Shown piece by piece: positions 52,336 through 61,216 of a DNA stretch of 64,000 nucleotides (its first letter is position 1; each line of letters begins with the position of its first letter). The stretch spans positions 124,001-188,000 of the forward strand of contig JAHQJS010000007.1 in NCBI GenBank assembly GCA_019057385.1. Reading direction: 5' to 3'. A program made the position numbers and the translations under genes. The DNA comes from Candidatus Borrarchaeum weybense. GTDB taxonomy: Archaea > Asgardarchaeota > Sifarchaeia > Borrarchaeales > Borrarchaeaceae. The notes under the pieces are model-generated. The model did no database searches, had not been told where the DNA came from, and was given only the letters and a program-made list of their open reading frames with translations.

Positions 52336-52656
52336 GTGAGAGAAAACTCAATCAATACTATTAAAGAAAAAATAGAATGTTTCAAAAACCTTAGCTTAGC
52401 AATTACTGTCCCGAGTTTTGTGATAATAGGTCTTGTAGTAGATTACTACTATGGGATAATGTGCAATTATATATTGTGCGGCACTGGTGTGCTCTCTGGT
52501 ACATTAATCGGGATATTCCTTACCTTTATAGAAGTAATTGCTTGGTATAATCATCCTAATACATCTCCCAGAAAAATTCCAGCACATAGGCTCTCAAAAC
52601 TCATTAAAGATAGCACTTGGGTTAATCAACCGGTTAAGACACAAGAAATAAACTAG
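52336..52656 (+). CDS. Small two-helix membrane protein, unknown
   Basis: 106 residues with two membrane helices (about 20-40 and 45-70) and a basic C-terminal tail. It follows atpC-atpK on the same strand, so it may assist A-ATPase assembly in the manner of AtpI; this is only positional. GTG start after GGGGTGA. It ends in TAG (52654-52656), and the frame then stays open for 62 more codons to TAA at 52840-52842, a candidate for readthrough. Confidence 0.55.
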   Translation: MRENSINTIKEKIECFKNLSLAITVPSFVIIGLVVDYYYGIMCNYILCGTGVLSGTLIGIFLTFIEVIAWYNHPNTSPRKIPAHRLSKLIKDSTWVNQPVKTQEIN

Positions 52657-52923
52657 AACTATAATCTCATCAAAGAAATTCAAGTTCACAGCAAAACATG
52701 TTATTTAATTCTACCTGAAATGGAGATGATGTCTCTAATGTGTTTAAGTAAAATACATTTATACAGTATTTTTTTCATAATTACTGCTAAGTTGCCAACA
52801 CGAAAGGAATTCAGGGAATTTTGTATACCAATCGAGCCTTAATCATTAAAAGATATTGTGTTTTTACCGGAATGTTCCTGATTCGATAATAAAATGAAAG
52901 AAAGAGGAGGTGGAAAAAAAATA

Positions 52924-53151
52924 CTGGTCGAAATTCCTAAACTGAAGTATTTAAAGACTTTCATAATTTCAGAAAATAAAATCTTACGTTTTCTTCAGAA
53001 GGATGAAAAATACTACATTGAAATAATCGGGAAGGGATATATAGTTCAATATTTAGCAGGTAAAACTCTAATAATGGCAGAAAAACGCTATAAAGATGTT
53101 ATCAAAAAGATAAATGCAGGATGGAGTTCTCTTGAACCATTTTGGTTTTAG
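52924..53151 (+). CDS. Small hypothetical protein upstream of hdrA, probable CTG start
   Basis: 75 residues, basic and beta-rich (KYYIEIIGKGYIVQYLAGKT). An upstream ATG at 52894 would encode RGGG from what looks like the ribosome site itself (GAGGAGGTG at 52905-52913), so the CTG at 52924 is the likelier start. It overlaps the hdrA-like gene. It ends in TAG, with TAA two codons later. No family recognised. Confidence 0.45.
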   Translation: MVEIPKLKYLKTFIISENKILRFLQKDEKYYIEIIGKGYIVQYLAGKTLIMAEKRYKDVIKKINAGWSSLEPFWF

Positions 53152-54535
53152 ACATAATAAAAGAATAGGTTTATCAAAGGTTCTTGTGTGTGGAGGAGGA
53201 ATAGCTGGAATTATCGCTTCGCTTCGTGTGGCAGAGTATGGAGTGGAATGTTATCTAGTTGAAAAAGAGGCGAGTATAGGCGGCCACATGATCCAATACC
53301 CAAAAGTTTTTCCAACTCTTGATTGTTCGCAATGTATCTTAACTCCTAAGCTAGGAGATATTCACGATGCAGAAAATATTCAACTTTTAACCTTATCAGA
53401 AATAGAGGACATCTCTGGAACACCTGGAAATTGGAAAGTAAAGATAAGACAAAAGCCGCGGTTTGTTGATATTCAAAAATGTATTGGCTGCGGAGAGTGC
53501 TTTAACGTATGTCCTATTGAAGTGCCTAGTGAATTTAACCAAGGACTAGGGACAAGAAAAGCAATATACCGACCGTTTCTTCAGGCAGTTCCCAACGTTG
53601 CGGTGATCGACGCAAACGCATGTACCGATTGTGGACTTTGTGAAACAGTATGTCCTTCGAATGCAATAATTAGAGATGATGAAGAAAAAACTATAGAAAT
53701 AGATATCGCTGCAATAATCCTAACAACGGGTTTTGATCTTTATGATCCAAGAATTTTGGGTAGATATCTTTATGGAAAAAATCCAAACGTCCTTACATCT
53801 CTCCAAATGGAGCGAATGCTGGATATAACAGGGCCCACAGGCAGCCGAGTTATTCGCCCAAGTGATGGGAAAGATGTTAAGAAAGTCGCCTATGTGCTTT
53901 GTTGTGGATCAAGGAATGCTGAAGCAGGAGCAAATAAGGACGAGGGTGTTCCATATTGTTCTACTGTATGTTGTCTCTATGCTCTGAAACAAGCTATACT
54001 CCTCAGAAAGTTCGAGATTGAGATTTGGCTTTATTACCTTGATATTCGAGCACCAGGGACTCGATATGAAGATTTTTATCACCATGCACAGGAATTAGGA
54101 GTGAATTTCATCAAAGGCAGAGTTTCTGAAATTATGCCGACACTAAATGGCGATAAACTCCTAGTTCGAGCAGAAGATTTGCACATTAACTGCATAATAG
54201 AAAATGAAGTTGATCTTGCGGTTTTATGTCCACCAGTCTTACCAAGCGAAGGTACGAAGGAGTTGGCACAGAAATTGAAGGTTCCACTAAACGAGTATAA
54301 ATTCATTTTAGAGAGCCATCCGAAATTGGATCCACTTGCAACAAAACGAGAAGGAATTTTCGCAGCAGGTATGGCTACTGGACCAAAAGATATACAAACT
54401 ACAGTTTCCGAAGCAGAAGGAGCCGCAATAAAAGCCATTAATTTTGTACGCGCAAAAGCTATAATAGCTGAGAAAGAAAAAGCCGCAATACATGTTAACC
54501 ATCTTATAAAAGCAAAAAAGGAGAGCGTCGTATAA
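53114..54535 (+). CDS. hdrA: HdrA-like FAD/iron-sulfur electron-bifurcation subunit
   Basis: Up to 473 residues. KVLVCGGGIAGIIASLRVAE is the FAD-binding loop. DCSQCILTPKLGDI marks the HdrA-specific cluster site. Two ferredoxin clusters follow, CIGCGECFNVCP and CTDCGLCETVCP, and then CCGSRNAEAGANKDEGVPYCSTVC with conserved HdrA cysteines. It is shorter than full methanogen HdrA (about 650), lacking the N-terminal extension. HdrB/C and hydrogenase or formate partners are absent here, so its electron acceptor is unknown. Start is ATG 53114 or, better by ribosome site, TTG 53132; both overlap the preceding gene. TAA stop. Confidence 0.88.
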   Translation: MQDGVLLNHFGFRHNKRIGLSKVLVCGGGIAGIIASLRVAEYGVECYLVEKEASIGGHMIQYPKVFPTLDCSQCILTPKLGDIHDAENIQLLTLSEIEDISGTPGNWKVKIRQKPRFVDIQKCIGCGECFNVCPIEVPSEFNQGLGTRKAIYRPFLQAVPNVAVIDANACTDCGLCETVCPSNAIIRDDEEKTIEIDIAAIILTTGFDLYDPRILGRYLYGKNPNVLTSLQMERMLDITGPTGSRVIRPSDGKDVKKVAYVLCCGSRNAEAGANKDEGVPYCSTVCCLYALKQAILLRKFEIEIWLYYLDIRAPGTRYEDFYHHAQELGVNFIKGRVSEIMPTLNGDKLLVRAEDLHINCIIENEVDLAVLCPPVLPSEGTKELAQKLKVPLNEYKFILESHPKLDPLATKREGIFAAGMATGPKDIQTTVSEAEGAAIKAINFVRAKAIIAEKEKAAIHVNHLIKAKKESVV

Positions 54536-54537
54536 AA

Positions 54538-54753
54538 ATGGGTTATTGGGGTTTTTTTGGAAAAGGAAAATTAAAGACATCAAAAAAACCATCCAAAAAA
54601 CTTGTGAGACTTGCAACCACCGTCTATGAGACGGCTTTGTGCGCAAAACGTGACACATTAGAAGGATCTCAAATGGACGACTGCTCTTGGCTTAGTTATC
54701 TAATTGAAAGGGGTCTAGAAAAAATCGAACATTGGAAGGAACTCTGGAAATAA
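54538..54753 (+). CDS. Small hypothetical protein coupled to hdrA
   Basis: 71 residues, Lys-rich N-terminus and a helical C-terminus (SWLSYLIERGLEKIEHWKEL). The ATG lies two bases after the hdrA stop, implying co-translation. Two Cys (ALCAKR, DDCSW) are present, but no cluster motif. It could be a subunit or regulator of the HdrA complex; unknown. TAA stop. Confidence 0.55.
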   Translation: MGYWGFFGKGKLKTSKKPSKKLVRLATTVYETALCAKRDTLEGSQMDDCSWLSYLIERGLEKIEHWKELWK

Positions 54754-54861
54754 GTAAGCATTTAATGAAGGGTATCCTCTTTAAAGGATAAGAGGAAAGA
54801 ATAAACAAAGAGGAGAACACCTCTTTAAGTCATTAATCACGAAAAGAATGAGGAATGCCAT

Positions 54862-57294
54862 ATGGCAGATAATTTTGTGACGCTTAGAGGCGAAAAGTAT
54901 TATGTAAAAAAAGGCGAACTTGACCTTCGAGATAAAGAAATTGTTGATCTCACCAAGGTCAAGGGACTAAAGCACCTTACTAACCTCAAAAAACTAGATC
55001 TTAGTCAGAATCAGATTAAAGAGATCAAAGGGTTGGAACACCTTACGAATCTCCAAGAATTGTATCTTGGTAGTAATCAGATAAGAGAGATTAGTGGATT
55101 GAAGACACTCTCTCAATTAAAACTACTGTGGCTTAATTATAATAAAATAAAAGAGATCAAGGGATTGGAATTTCTTAAGCGTCTACGAATGCTATATCTT
55201 TGTTGTAATCAGATAAGAGAGATTAAAGGATTGGAGTATCTTAGAAATCTTCAAAGACTCTCACTTTGGGCAAATAAAATAGATGAGATCGAAGGACTGG
55301 AGTATCTTGTCAACTTAAAAGTACTGGATCTTAGTCGTAACCTGATAAAAGAGATCAAGGGATTGGAGCATCTCGAAAATATCCAGGAAATAGACCTTGA
55401 TGGTAATCCGATAAGAAACGATGAACTACCTTTACTGAAGAAGAGTGCGCAGGAAGTCGTAAGATACTGCCAAGATAAAAAATGTGACAAAATAAATTTG
55501 CCATTTGTGACAGTTAAAGGAAGAAAGTATTCTGTCATATACGGCAACTTAAACCTTAGTAAGATAGGGCTAGCTGATATTACGGAAATCAGGGGGTTGA
55601 AGGCTCTCACTGAACTAAAGGTACTAGATCTTAGCCGTAATGATATAAAAGGACTTAGAGGGTTAGAAGCACTCGCTCAACTAGAAATACTAGATCTCAG
55701 TAGTAATCAGTTAGAATTGATCACAGGATTGGAAGATCTAACTAATTTACAGAAATTAGTCCTTCGTAATAATCAGATAGAAGAGATTAAAGGACTGGAG
55801 CATCTCTCGCAACTCCAAGAACTATATCTTAATGGAAATCAAATAAAGGAAATAAAACGATTGGGTGACCTTACCTGCCTACAAATATTGGATCTTAGTA
55901 ATAATCAGATAGAAGAGATTAAAGGACTGGAGCATCTCTCTAACCTACAAGCATTATATATCGGAAAAAATCAAATAAAAGAGATCAAAGGATTGGAGTT
56001 ACTTTCTAACCTCGAAGTACTGGATATAAGTCGAAATCAGATAGAAGAAATCAGGGGGTTAGAAAATCTCTCCAACCTAGTAATAGTGGAACTTGGAGGC
56101 AATCCAATAGGCAATGCCGAACGTGTATACGCTTTTGGGATGTCCCCATGGGAGATTGTGGAGTATTGCCAAGTAAAAGCAGGTCAAGTTGAAGCAGAAG
56201 AAGCATTTGTGACAGTTAGGGGGGAAAAGCACTATGTCAAGCATGGTACACTAGACCTTCATGCCAAAGGAATTACTGATACCGCCGAAATCAGAGGATT
56301 AGAACAACTTACGAATCTCCAAAACTTGGGTCTTGGTGGTAATCAGATCAAAGAAATTAGAGGATTGGAAACCCTCAAAACCCTAAAAAGACTGGCATTA
56401 TGGTCCAATCAGATAGATGAAATCAAGGGTTTGGATTTCCTTACTGAGTTAGAAGTACTAGATCTCAGCCGTAATAAAATAAAAGAGATTAAGGGTTTGG
56501 AAACGCTCATTAACCTAAAGACGCTAGACCTCAGGAATAATCAGATAGGAGAGATCAAAGGACTGGAGCCTTTAACTAATTTGAAAGTATTATTTCTTTT
56601 TAATAATCGGATAGAAGAGGTTAAAGGATTGGAACATTTCATTAATCTAAAACATTTAAACCTTTTTCTCAATCCGATAAAATTTGGCGAGAGACCTATA
56701 TTAGATAAAAACGCTCAAGAAATTGTAAAATACTGTCAAGATAAAAAAGAGGAAAAATTAGAATTTGTAAAGGTCAAAGAGGAAAAATATTATGTCATAT
56801 ATAGTACACTAGACCTTCACGGCATAGGTCTCACTGGTATCGACGAGATCGAGGGTTTGGAGCAACTGGATCATATTAAAAATCTAAATCTTTGTTGTAA
56901 TCAAATAACAGAGATTAAGGGATTAGATCACCTCTTCAACCTAGAAACATTATATCTTGATCATAACCTGATTGAAGAGATTAAAGGCTTATATACACTC
57001 TCTAATCTTCGAAGTTTATCCCTTAGTGGCAACCAAATAAAAGAAATTGAGGGATTGGGGAAACTCACGAAGCTCACAACGTTATATCTCGATCGTAATC
57101 AGATAGAAGAACTCAAGGGATTGGAACACCTCGAAAATTTGCAAAAGTTGCATCTATTTGGTAACCCTATACTAGACCGCGATGTGATGGAGTTATTAAC
57201 GCATAAAGATGCAGAGTTTGACGCGCAGGAACTTGTAAGATATTGCCAAGAAAAAGAAAGCGTGGCTAAAATAATCGGAGCTGATTCTAATTGA
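54862..57294 (+). CDS. Giant SDS22-type leucine-rich-repeat protein with four repeated modules
   Basis: 810 residues, almost wholly LRR with a 22-residue period (LTNLKKLDLSQNQIKEIKGL type, more than 25 repeats). It divides into four modules near residues 1-205, 208-445, 450-625 and 630-800. Each opens with a V-(T/K)-(V/L)-x-G/E-x-K-Y-x-V cap and closes with a GNPI...SAQE(V/I)V(R/K)YCQ cap. No signal peptide or membrane segment, so cytoplasmic. The fold is a long curved binding surface; SDS22-like proteins bind phosphatase or GTPase regulators in eukaryotes. The same module is used once in the gene at 46200. TGA stop. Confidence 0.93.
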   Translation: MADNFVTLRGEKYYVKKGELDLRDKEIVDLTKVKGLKHLTNLKKLDLSQNQIKEIKGLEHLTNLQELYLGSNQIREISGLKTLSQLKLLWLNYNKIKEIKGLEFLKRLRMLYLCCNQIREIKGLEYLRNLQRLSLWANKIDEIEGLEYLVNLKVLDLSRNLIKEIKGLEHLENIQEIDLDGNPIRNDELPLLKKSAQEVVRYCQDKKCDKINLPFVTVKGRKYSVIYGNLNLSKIGLADITEIRGLKALTELKVLDLSRNDIKGLRGLEALAQLEILDLSSNQLELITGLEDLTNLQKLVLRNNQIEEIKGLEHLSQLQELYLNGNQIKEIKRLGDLTCLQILDLSNNQIEEIKGLEHLSNLQALYIGKNQIKEIKGLELLSNLEVLDISRNQIEEIRGLENLSNLVIVELGGNPIGNAERVYAFGMSPWEIVEYCQVKAGQVEAEEAFVTVRGEKHYVKHGTLDLHAKGITDTAEIRGLEQLTNLQNLGLGGNQIKEIRGLETLKTLKRLALWSNQIDEIKGLDFLTELEVLDLSRNKIKEIKGLETLINLKTLDLRNNQIGEIKGLEPLTNLKVLFLFNNRIEEVKGLEHFINLKHLNLFLNPIKFGERPILDKNAQEIVKYCQDKKEEKLEFVKVKEEKYYVIYSTLDLHGIGLTGIDEIEGLEQLDHIKNLNLCCNQITEIKGLDHLFNLETLYLDHNLIEEIKGLYTLSNLRSLSLSGNQIKEIEGLGKLTKLTTLYLDRNQIEELKGLEHLENLQKLHLFGNPILDRDVMELLTHKDAEFDAQELVRYCQEKESVAKIIGADSN

Positions 57295-57542
57295 TTGTTC
57301 ACGTCTTCATATTGTCAATATAAACGCCTTATCACTCTTAGGTGGCTCTACGCATAAGTATACAAAGTAGAGTTTTAAACGGCGATCATTTTTTTTAAAT
57401 TGTCTAGAATAGTTTGAATAATAAAAGAGCGGTCTATTTCAGTCTTTAAAAAATTGTTTAAGTTATTCAACCAAAACCCTTAAATAATTAAATATAATTA
57501 GCCAACTCATTAAATATAATTATTATTTCTCAGTGATAAAGA

Positions 57543-58295
57543 ATGGAGCCTTTATATTTCTTCATATTTCTTACAACTATCTCATTTTTATGCGAATATG
57601 TAGATTCCTCTTTAGGCATGGGTTATGGGACAACGCTTACACCTCTCCTTCTATTTATGGATTTTGAGCCATTGCATATTGTTCCAGCTGTTCTCTTATC
57701 AGAATTTGCAACAGGTTTTACTGCAGGGTTTTTACACAACAAGTTAGGGAATTGTGACTTTAAAAAGAACTCAGAAGATTCACAAGTAACATTAGTTCTC
57801 GCTTCATGTAGTATTGCGGGTACGATAATCGCCGTCATGCTTGCATTGACTCTCTCTAAACTCTTTGTGAGTATGTATATTGGAATATTAGTGCTTTCAA
57901 TGGGTCTCTTGATTATTGCAAACATTTCTTGGATTTTTTCGTGGAAAAAAATTGTGGGGATTGGTGTTCTTGCAGCCTTTAACAAAGGAATAAGTGGCGG
58001 AGGATATGGGCCACTGGTTACAGGTGGACAAGTTATCTCTGGACGAAATTGTAAAAATTCGATAGGTAGCACTTCTGTCGCAGAAGGTCTAGTTTGCTTA
58101 GTTGGTATCCTTCTTTATGCATTTACTATTTCAATAAATTTTGTTCTCGCAATACCTCTATTGATAGGCGCCCTTTTCTCTACTCCTGTTGCCTCAATTA
58201 CAGTGAAAAAAATTAATGTAGAAAAATTAAAACGCGTTATTGGCATTGTAGTAGTAACTCTTGGTATTTTCACTTTATTAAAAGTTCTTCTCTAA
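57543..58295 (+). CDS. TauE/SafE-family anion exporter
   Basis: 250 residues with about 7-8 transmembrane helices in two repeats. Signatures: DSSLGMGYGTTLTPLLLFM and the second-half counterpart NKGISGGGYGPLVTGGQVISG, characteristic of TauE/SafE (DUF81) permeases for sulfite, sulfoacetate or other sulfur-containing anions. Substrate unknown here. ATG start; TAA stop. Monocistronic. Confidence 0.88.
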   Translation: MEPLYFFIFLTTISFLCEYVDSSLGMGYGTTLTPLLLFMDFEPLHIVPAVLLSEFATGFTAGFLHNKLGNCDFKKNSEDSQVTLVLASCSIAGTIIAVMLALTLSKLFVSMYIGILVLSMGLLIIANISWIFSWKKIVGIGVLAAFNKGISGGGYGPLVTGGQVISGRNCKNSIGSTSVAEGLVCLVGILLYAFTISINFVLAIPLLIGALFSTPVASITVKKINVEKLKRVIGIVVVTLGIFTLLKVLL

Positions 58296-58518
58296 ATTGG
58301 ATTTGAGATCTTAGTTTGCTAATTTAAGAACTAGAAAGTCGTAACATAAACCAGTAGTTCACTTCTAGGTACGTTATTTTTGAATTTCGAAAAGAAAGAA
58401 GATACTAAATTCCTGGGGTGGTTAACAGTTATTGATTTTATATACAAAATAGACAACTATAGACAGTTCTTTCACGGGCAAGGGTTTCCACAGTGGCACG
58501 TGAGAGGCGTGGTGTCTC

Positions 58519-60312
58519 TTGACACTCTTATATAGATCAATAATAACTTCGGAGGAATCAATAACATCGATTTCAAGAAACCCGGTATCCTTGAAGTATG
58601 AATCCAGAACTTCTAAGGATACATTAAACGAATGGGATACTCTAGGCGCTTTTCAATACGAATCATCTCCGGGCTGGAATGTATACCCCCTTAATAAAAG
58701 TCGCCATCTTTTGGGAACTGGACAAGATACTTTTACGATACGATACCGTGATACACAACCAGATGGAAATCCTCCTACTATTCTTATTGACGTTGTTGAA
58801 GTGAGGACATTTTCTGATCCCGCCTCTTATGACTTAGATCTGTATTACGTCTTCAAATGGGCTGAAACTGGGAATGAAAAGAATATAAGCATTTATGATG
58901 TGAGGTACGGAAATCAAGATATAGAATTGTGTATTAAAGATTTTGATGGTAATCAATGGGTGTCTATGCCGCCTAATGCTACTTCTATTGAGGCTGCTTA
59001 TACAAATCATACATATATTATTAATACTAACCTCGGAAGTTATATTAGCGGGACTAACGAAATTTGGATAAGATATAATGAGATAGATAGTTCAAGCTCA
59101 GCATCATTAAACGTAGACTACTTAGGAGTGAATATTCATTGTGTTACAGGAATAAACCAACAAGCAGATATTGTATACGATTTTGAGGATTTCCCGGGCG
59201 ATAGGATAGCAGTCACGCAAATCAGGGTTCATGATTCTTCATTCGTAAATGATTCATCCGCGAACATTGAAGTACAACTTTTTGATTATGCAAATTATCA
59301 GTGGGTTTCCTGTTTTAATATAAATGAAACCATCGAAACCTCTCATACAGCCACTTTTTCCTCATTTCCTAGTAATTTCATCAGCAGTAACCCTGGAAAT
59401 ATTCAAATTCGTTACGTATTCAATGGTAATATGCCTGTCATCGTGAATGTGGATTATTTACAAGTTGATATTACTTCCACAAGCCAGAATGGGGGAGGTG
59501 GAGGAGGAGGCATAGATGGTGGTGATGACAGTGGTGACAGTGGAAGTGGAGGGAATGGAGGAGGAACAAGCCAACAAACTCTTATCTCGTCTATCGTTTA
59601 TCCCGAAGAAATAGAAAAATACTGCGACGCTGAGGTTGACGTGATTCTAACCGACGAGGAAGGTTCTTTTGTAAGCAATGCAAATGTTACGCTTACCATT
59701 GAAAACATCACAGAACCTCTTTCTATGATTGAAAAAGATGATTATTACACGATTCTAATTGATACTGACAATCTTGACACTGGAAATTACAACTTTACAG
59801 TTTATGCAATAAGATCTGGATATAAAGATTTTATCTCATCCGCATTTCCATTTAGAATTATTGTTTCTTATCCGTTTTTAACTGCGATTCAGCACCCTTC
59901 ATATTTCTTACAATTGATGGAAAATCCAACCTCTTTGTTATTAGATCCGACATTCTATATTATACCTTCTCTAATTTTGTTTGGAATAACACTTCAAGTC
60001 ACGACTTTTGCGCAAATCAACCCGAAGAAACTTCATTCAATTTATATATTTACATCTGGAGGCCATGGCATTTATTACAGATCCTTCGGCAGAGAAGGAG
60101 TTGATAGTCCATTAATGAGTGCTGCGCTATCGGGAATTGTAAATCTTGTCATGGAAGCAACTCAAAGCGAAAAGCCAACTCACACAATAGATCAAAAAAC
60201 CTTTGATATATTTCTAGAATATGGACGCGTTCTTACGGTAGCTCTCTTTGTTGAAAAAGGAACTTTGAATAAAAGAAAAATACGAAATGCAGAAAAAAGA
60301 TTGGTAGAATAG
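58519..60312 (+). CDS. Surface protein with C-terminal membrane helix and longin/roadblock-like cytoplasmic domain (N-terminally short)
   Basis: 597 residues. Repeated beta-sandwich-like segments (residues 50-320), a Gly/Asp/Ser-rich linker (about 330-350), an Ig-like domain (YPEEIEKYCDAEVDVILTDE onward), then a membrane helix (FYIIPSLILFGITLQVTTFA, about 480-500). A cytoplasmic domain follows: SIYIFTSGGHGIYYRSFG, LMSAALSGIVNLVMEA and FLEYGRVLTVALFVEK. That pattern is like archaeal longin/roadblock domains that serve small GTPases. Unlike the paralog at 61217 it has no signal peptide, so its 5' end seems lost. TTG start. It ends in TAG, and the next gene follows in the same frame. Confidence 0.7.
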   Translation: MTLLYRSIITSEESITSISRNPVSLKYESRTSKDTLNEWDTLGAFQYESSPGWNVYPLNKSRHLLGTGQDTFTIRYRDTQPDGNPPTILIDVVEVRTFSDPASYDLDLYYVFKWAETGNEKNISIYDVRYGNQDIELCIKDFDGNQWVSMPPNATSIEAAYTNHTYIINTNLGSYISGTNEIWIRYNEIDSSSSASLNVDYLGVNIHCVTGINQQADIVYDFEDFPGDRIAVTQIRVHDSSFVNDSSANIEVQLFDYANYQWVSCFNINETIETSHTATFSSFPSNFISSNPGNIQIRYVFNGNMPVIVNVDYLQVDITSTSQNGGGGGGGIDGGDDSGDSGSGGNGGGTSQQTLISSIVYPEEIEKYCDAEVDVILTDEEGSFVSNANVTLTIENITEPLSMIEKDDYYTILIDTDNLDTGNYNFTVYAIRSGYKDFISSAFPFRIIVSYPFLTAIQHPSYFLQLMENPTSLLLDPTFYIIPSLILFGITLQVTTFAQINPKKLHSIYIFTSGGHGIYYRSFGREGVDSPLMSAALSGIVNLVMEATQSEKPTHTIDQKTFDIFLEYGRVLTVALFVEKGTLNKRKIRNAEKRLVE

Positions 60313-60318
60313 ATTGAA

Positions 60319-60792
60319 ATGAAGTATGAGAACATTCTCATGAACTGGAATGGTGATTTAAGTTTCTTTTATGAGTTGGATCAACTTGTGTTTGATACCT
60401 TTGACTTTAGAGTGACAAAAGACTTGACGAAACTGATATTTGATGCCGCAAAGGTGCAAGAAAGTATTGTAGAATTATACGCGAGCCAGGAGAAGTATCA
60501 AATTTGTGGTGCTGCCTTATGGAAAGCCTACGACTTACACGCTAAAATCAACAGTCCGCGCAAGCGCTTTGTCTTAGAGAGTTGGCAGGCACTTGAGAAG
60601 GCATTTCTCGTAGATCATATTCCGCCTAAAACTGAGTTACAGCATCAGTTATTAAATCTATTTTTTGCCATACTGGATTTGGTAAAAACTCCTTGGCTGC
60701 TTAAAATTCTTTTTAAAATTCGGGGTTTGATATATCCTGAGGTTTCAAAGGAGCTATATTACTTCATCCCTCCAGAAAAGATATTGAAATAA
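60319..60792 (+). CDS. Hypothetical helical protein, in frame with the preceding gene across a UAG
   Basis: 157 residues, predicted helical, with many aromatics (DLSFFYELDQLVFDTFDF) and a hydrophobic segment LLNLFFAILDLVKTPWLL. No family recognised. Its ATG lies six bases after the TAG of the surface-protein gene and is in the same frame, with no stop between. It may be translated separately or, if UAG is decoded, as a C-terminal extension. TAA stop. Confidence 0.55.
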   Translation: MKYENILMNWNGDLSFFYELDQLVFDTFDFRVTKDLTKLIFDAAKVQESIVELYASQEKYQICGAALWKAYDLHAKINSPRKRFVLESWQALEKAFLVDHIPPKTELQHQLLNLFFAILDLVKTPWLLKILFKIRGLIYPEVSKELYYFIPPEKILK

Positions 60793-61216
60793 ACAGATAA
60801 AGGCATATAAGAAGGTTTTAGTTCAGTTATTTGGAAAGAAGTAAATTTAGGTATTCAATACAAATGCGTTTAAAGATTTCTTTTAGACATAAAAGTAGTA
60901 AAATCGCATTTTACAATTTTTTAATTTCATCTACAATATCTAGTTGTGTTGATTTGCGGAGAGTTTTACTATAACGCTAAAATATAGTATCTATTTATTG
61001 ACATATAGAAGAATTGCTTAAAAATGCGCGCACCCAATTAAAACCTATATCTTGAAAATGAAATAATTACACCAAAATTGATTTTAGGCAGTTTTTCGTG
61101 GTATTTACTGAATAACCTAAAAATTTAAAAAATATGTTGTGCACTCGGCATTACTTCATAATCCTTTCATTTAATCTTAAAAAGCAGAATCGGAGTCTAG
61201 TAAGAGGGACAATACG
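60793..61216. other. Intergenic, no gene seen
   Basis: 424 AT-rich bases. TATA-like runs (AAATTTAAAAAATATG near 61120) could be the promoter of the next gene, whose ribosome site is weak. No RNA gene or repeat recognised. Confidence 0.4.
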
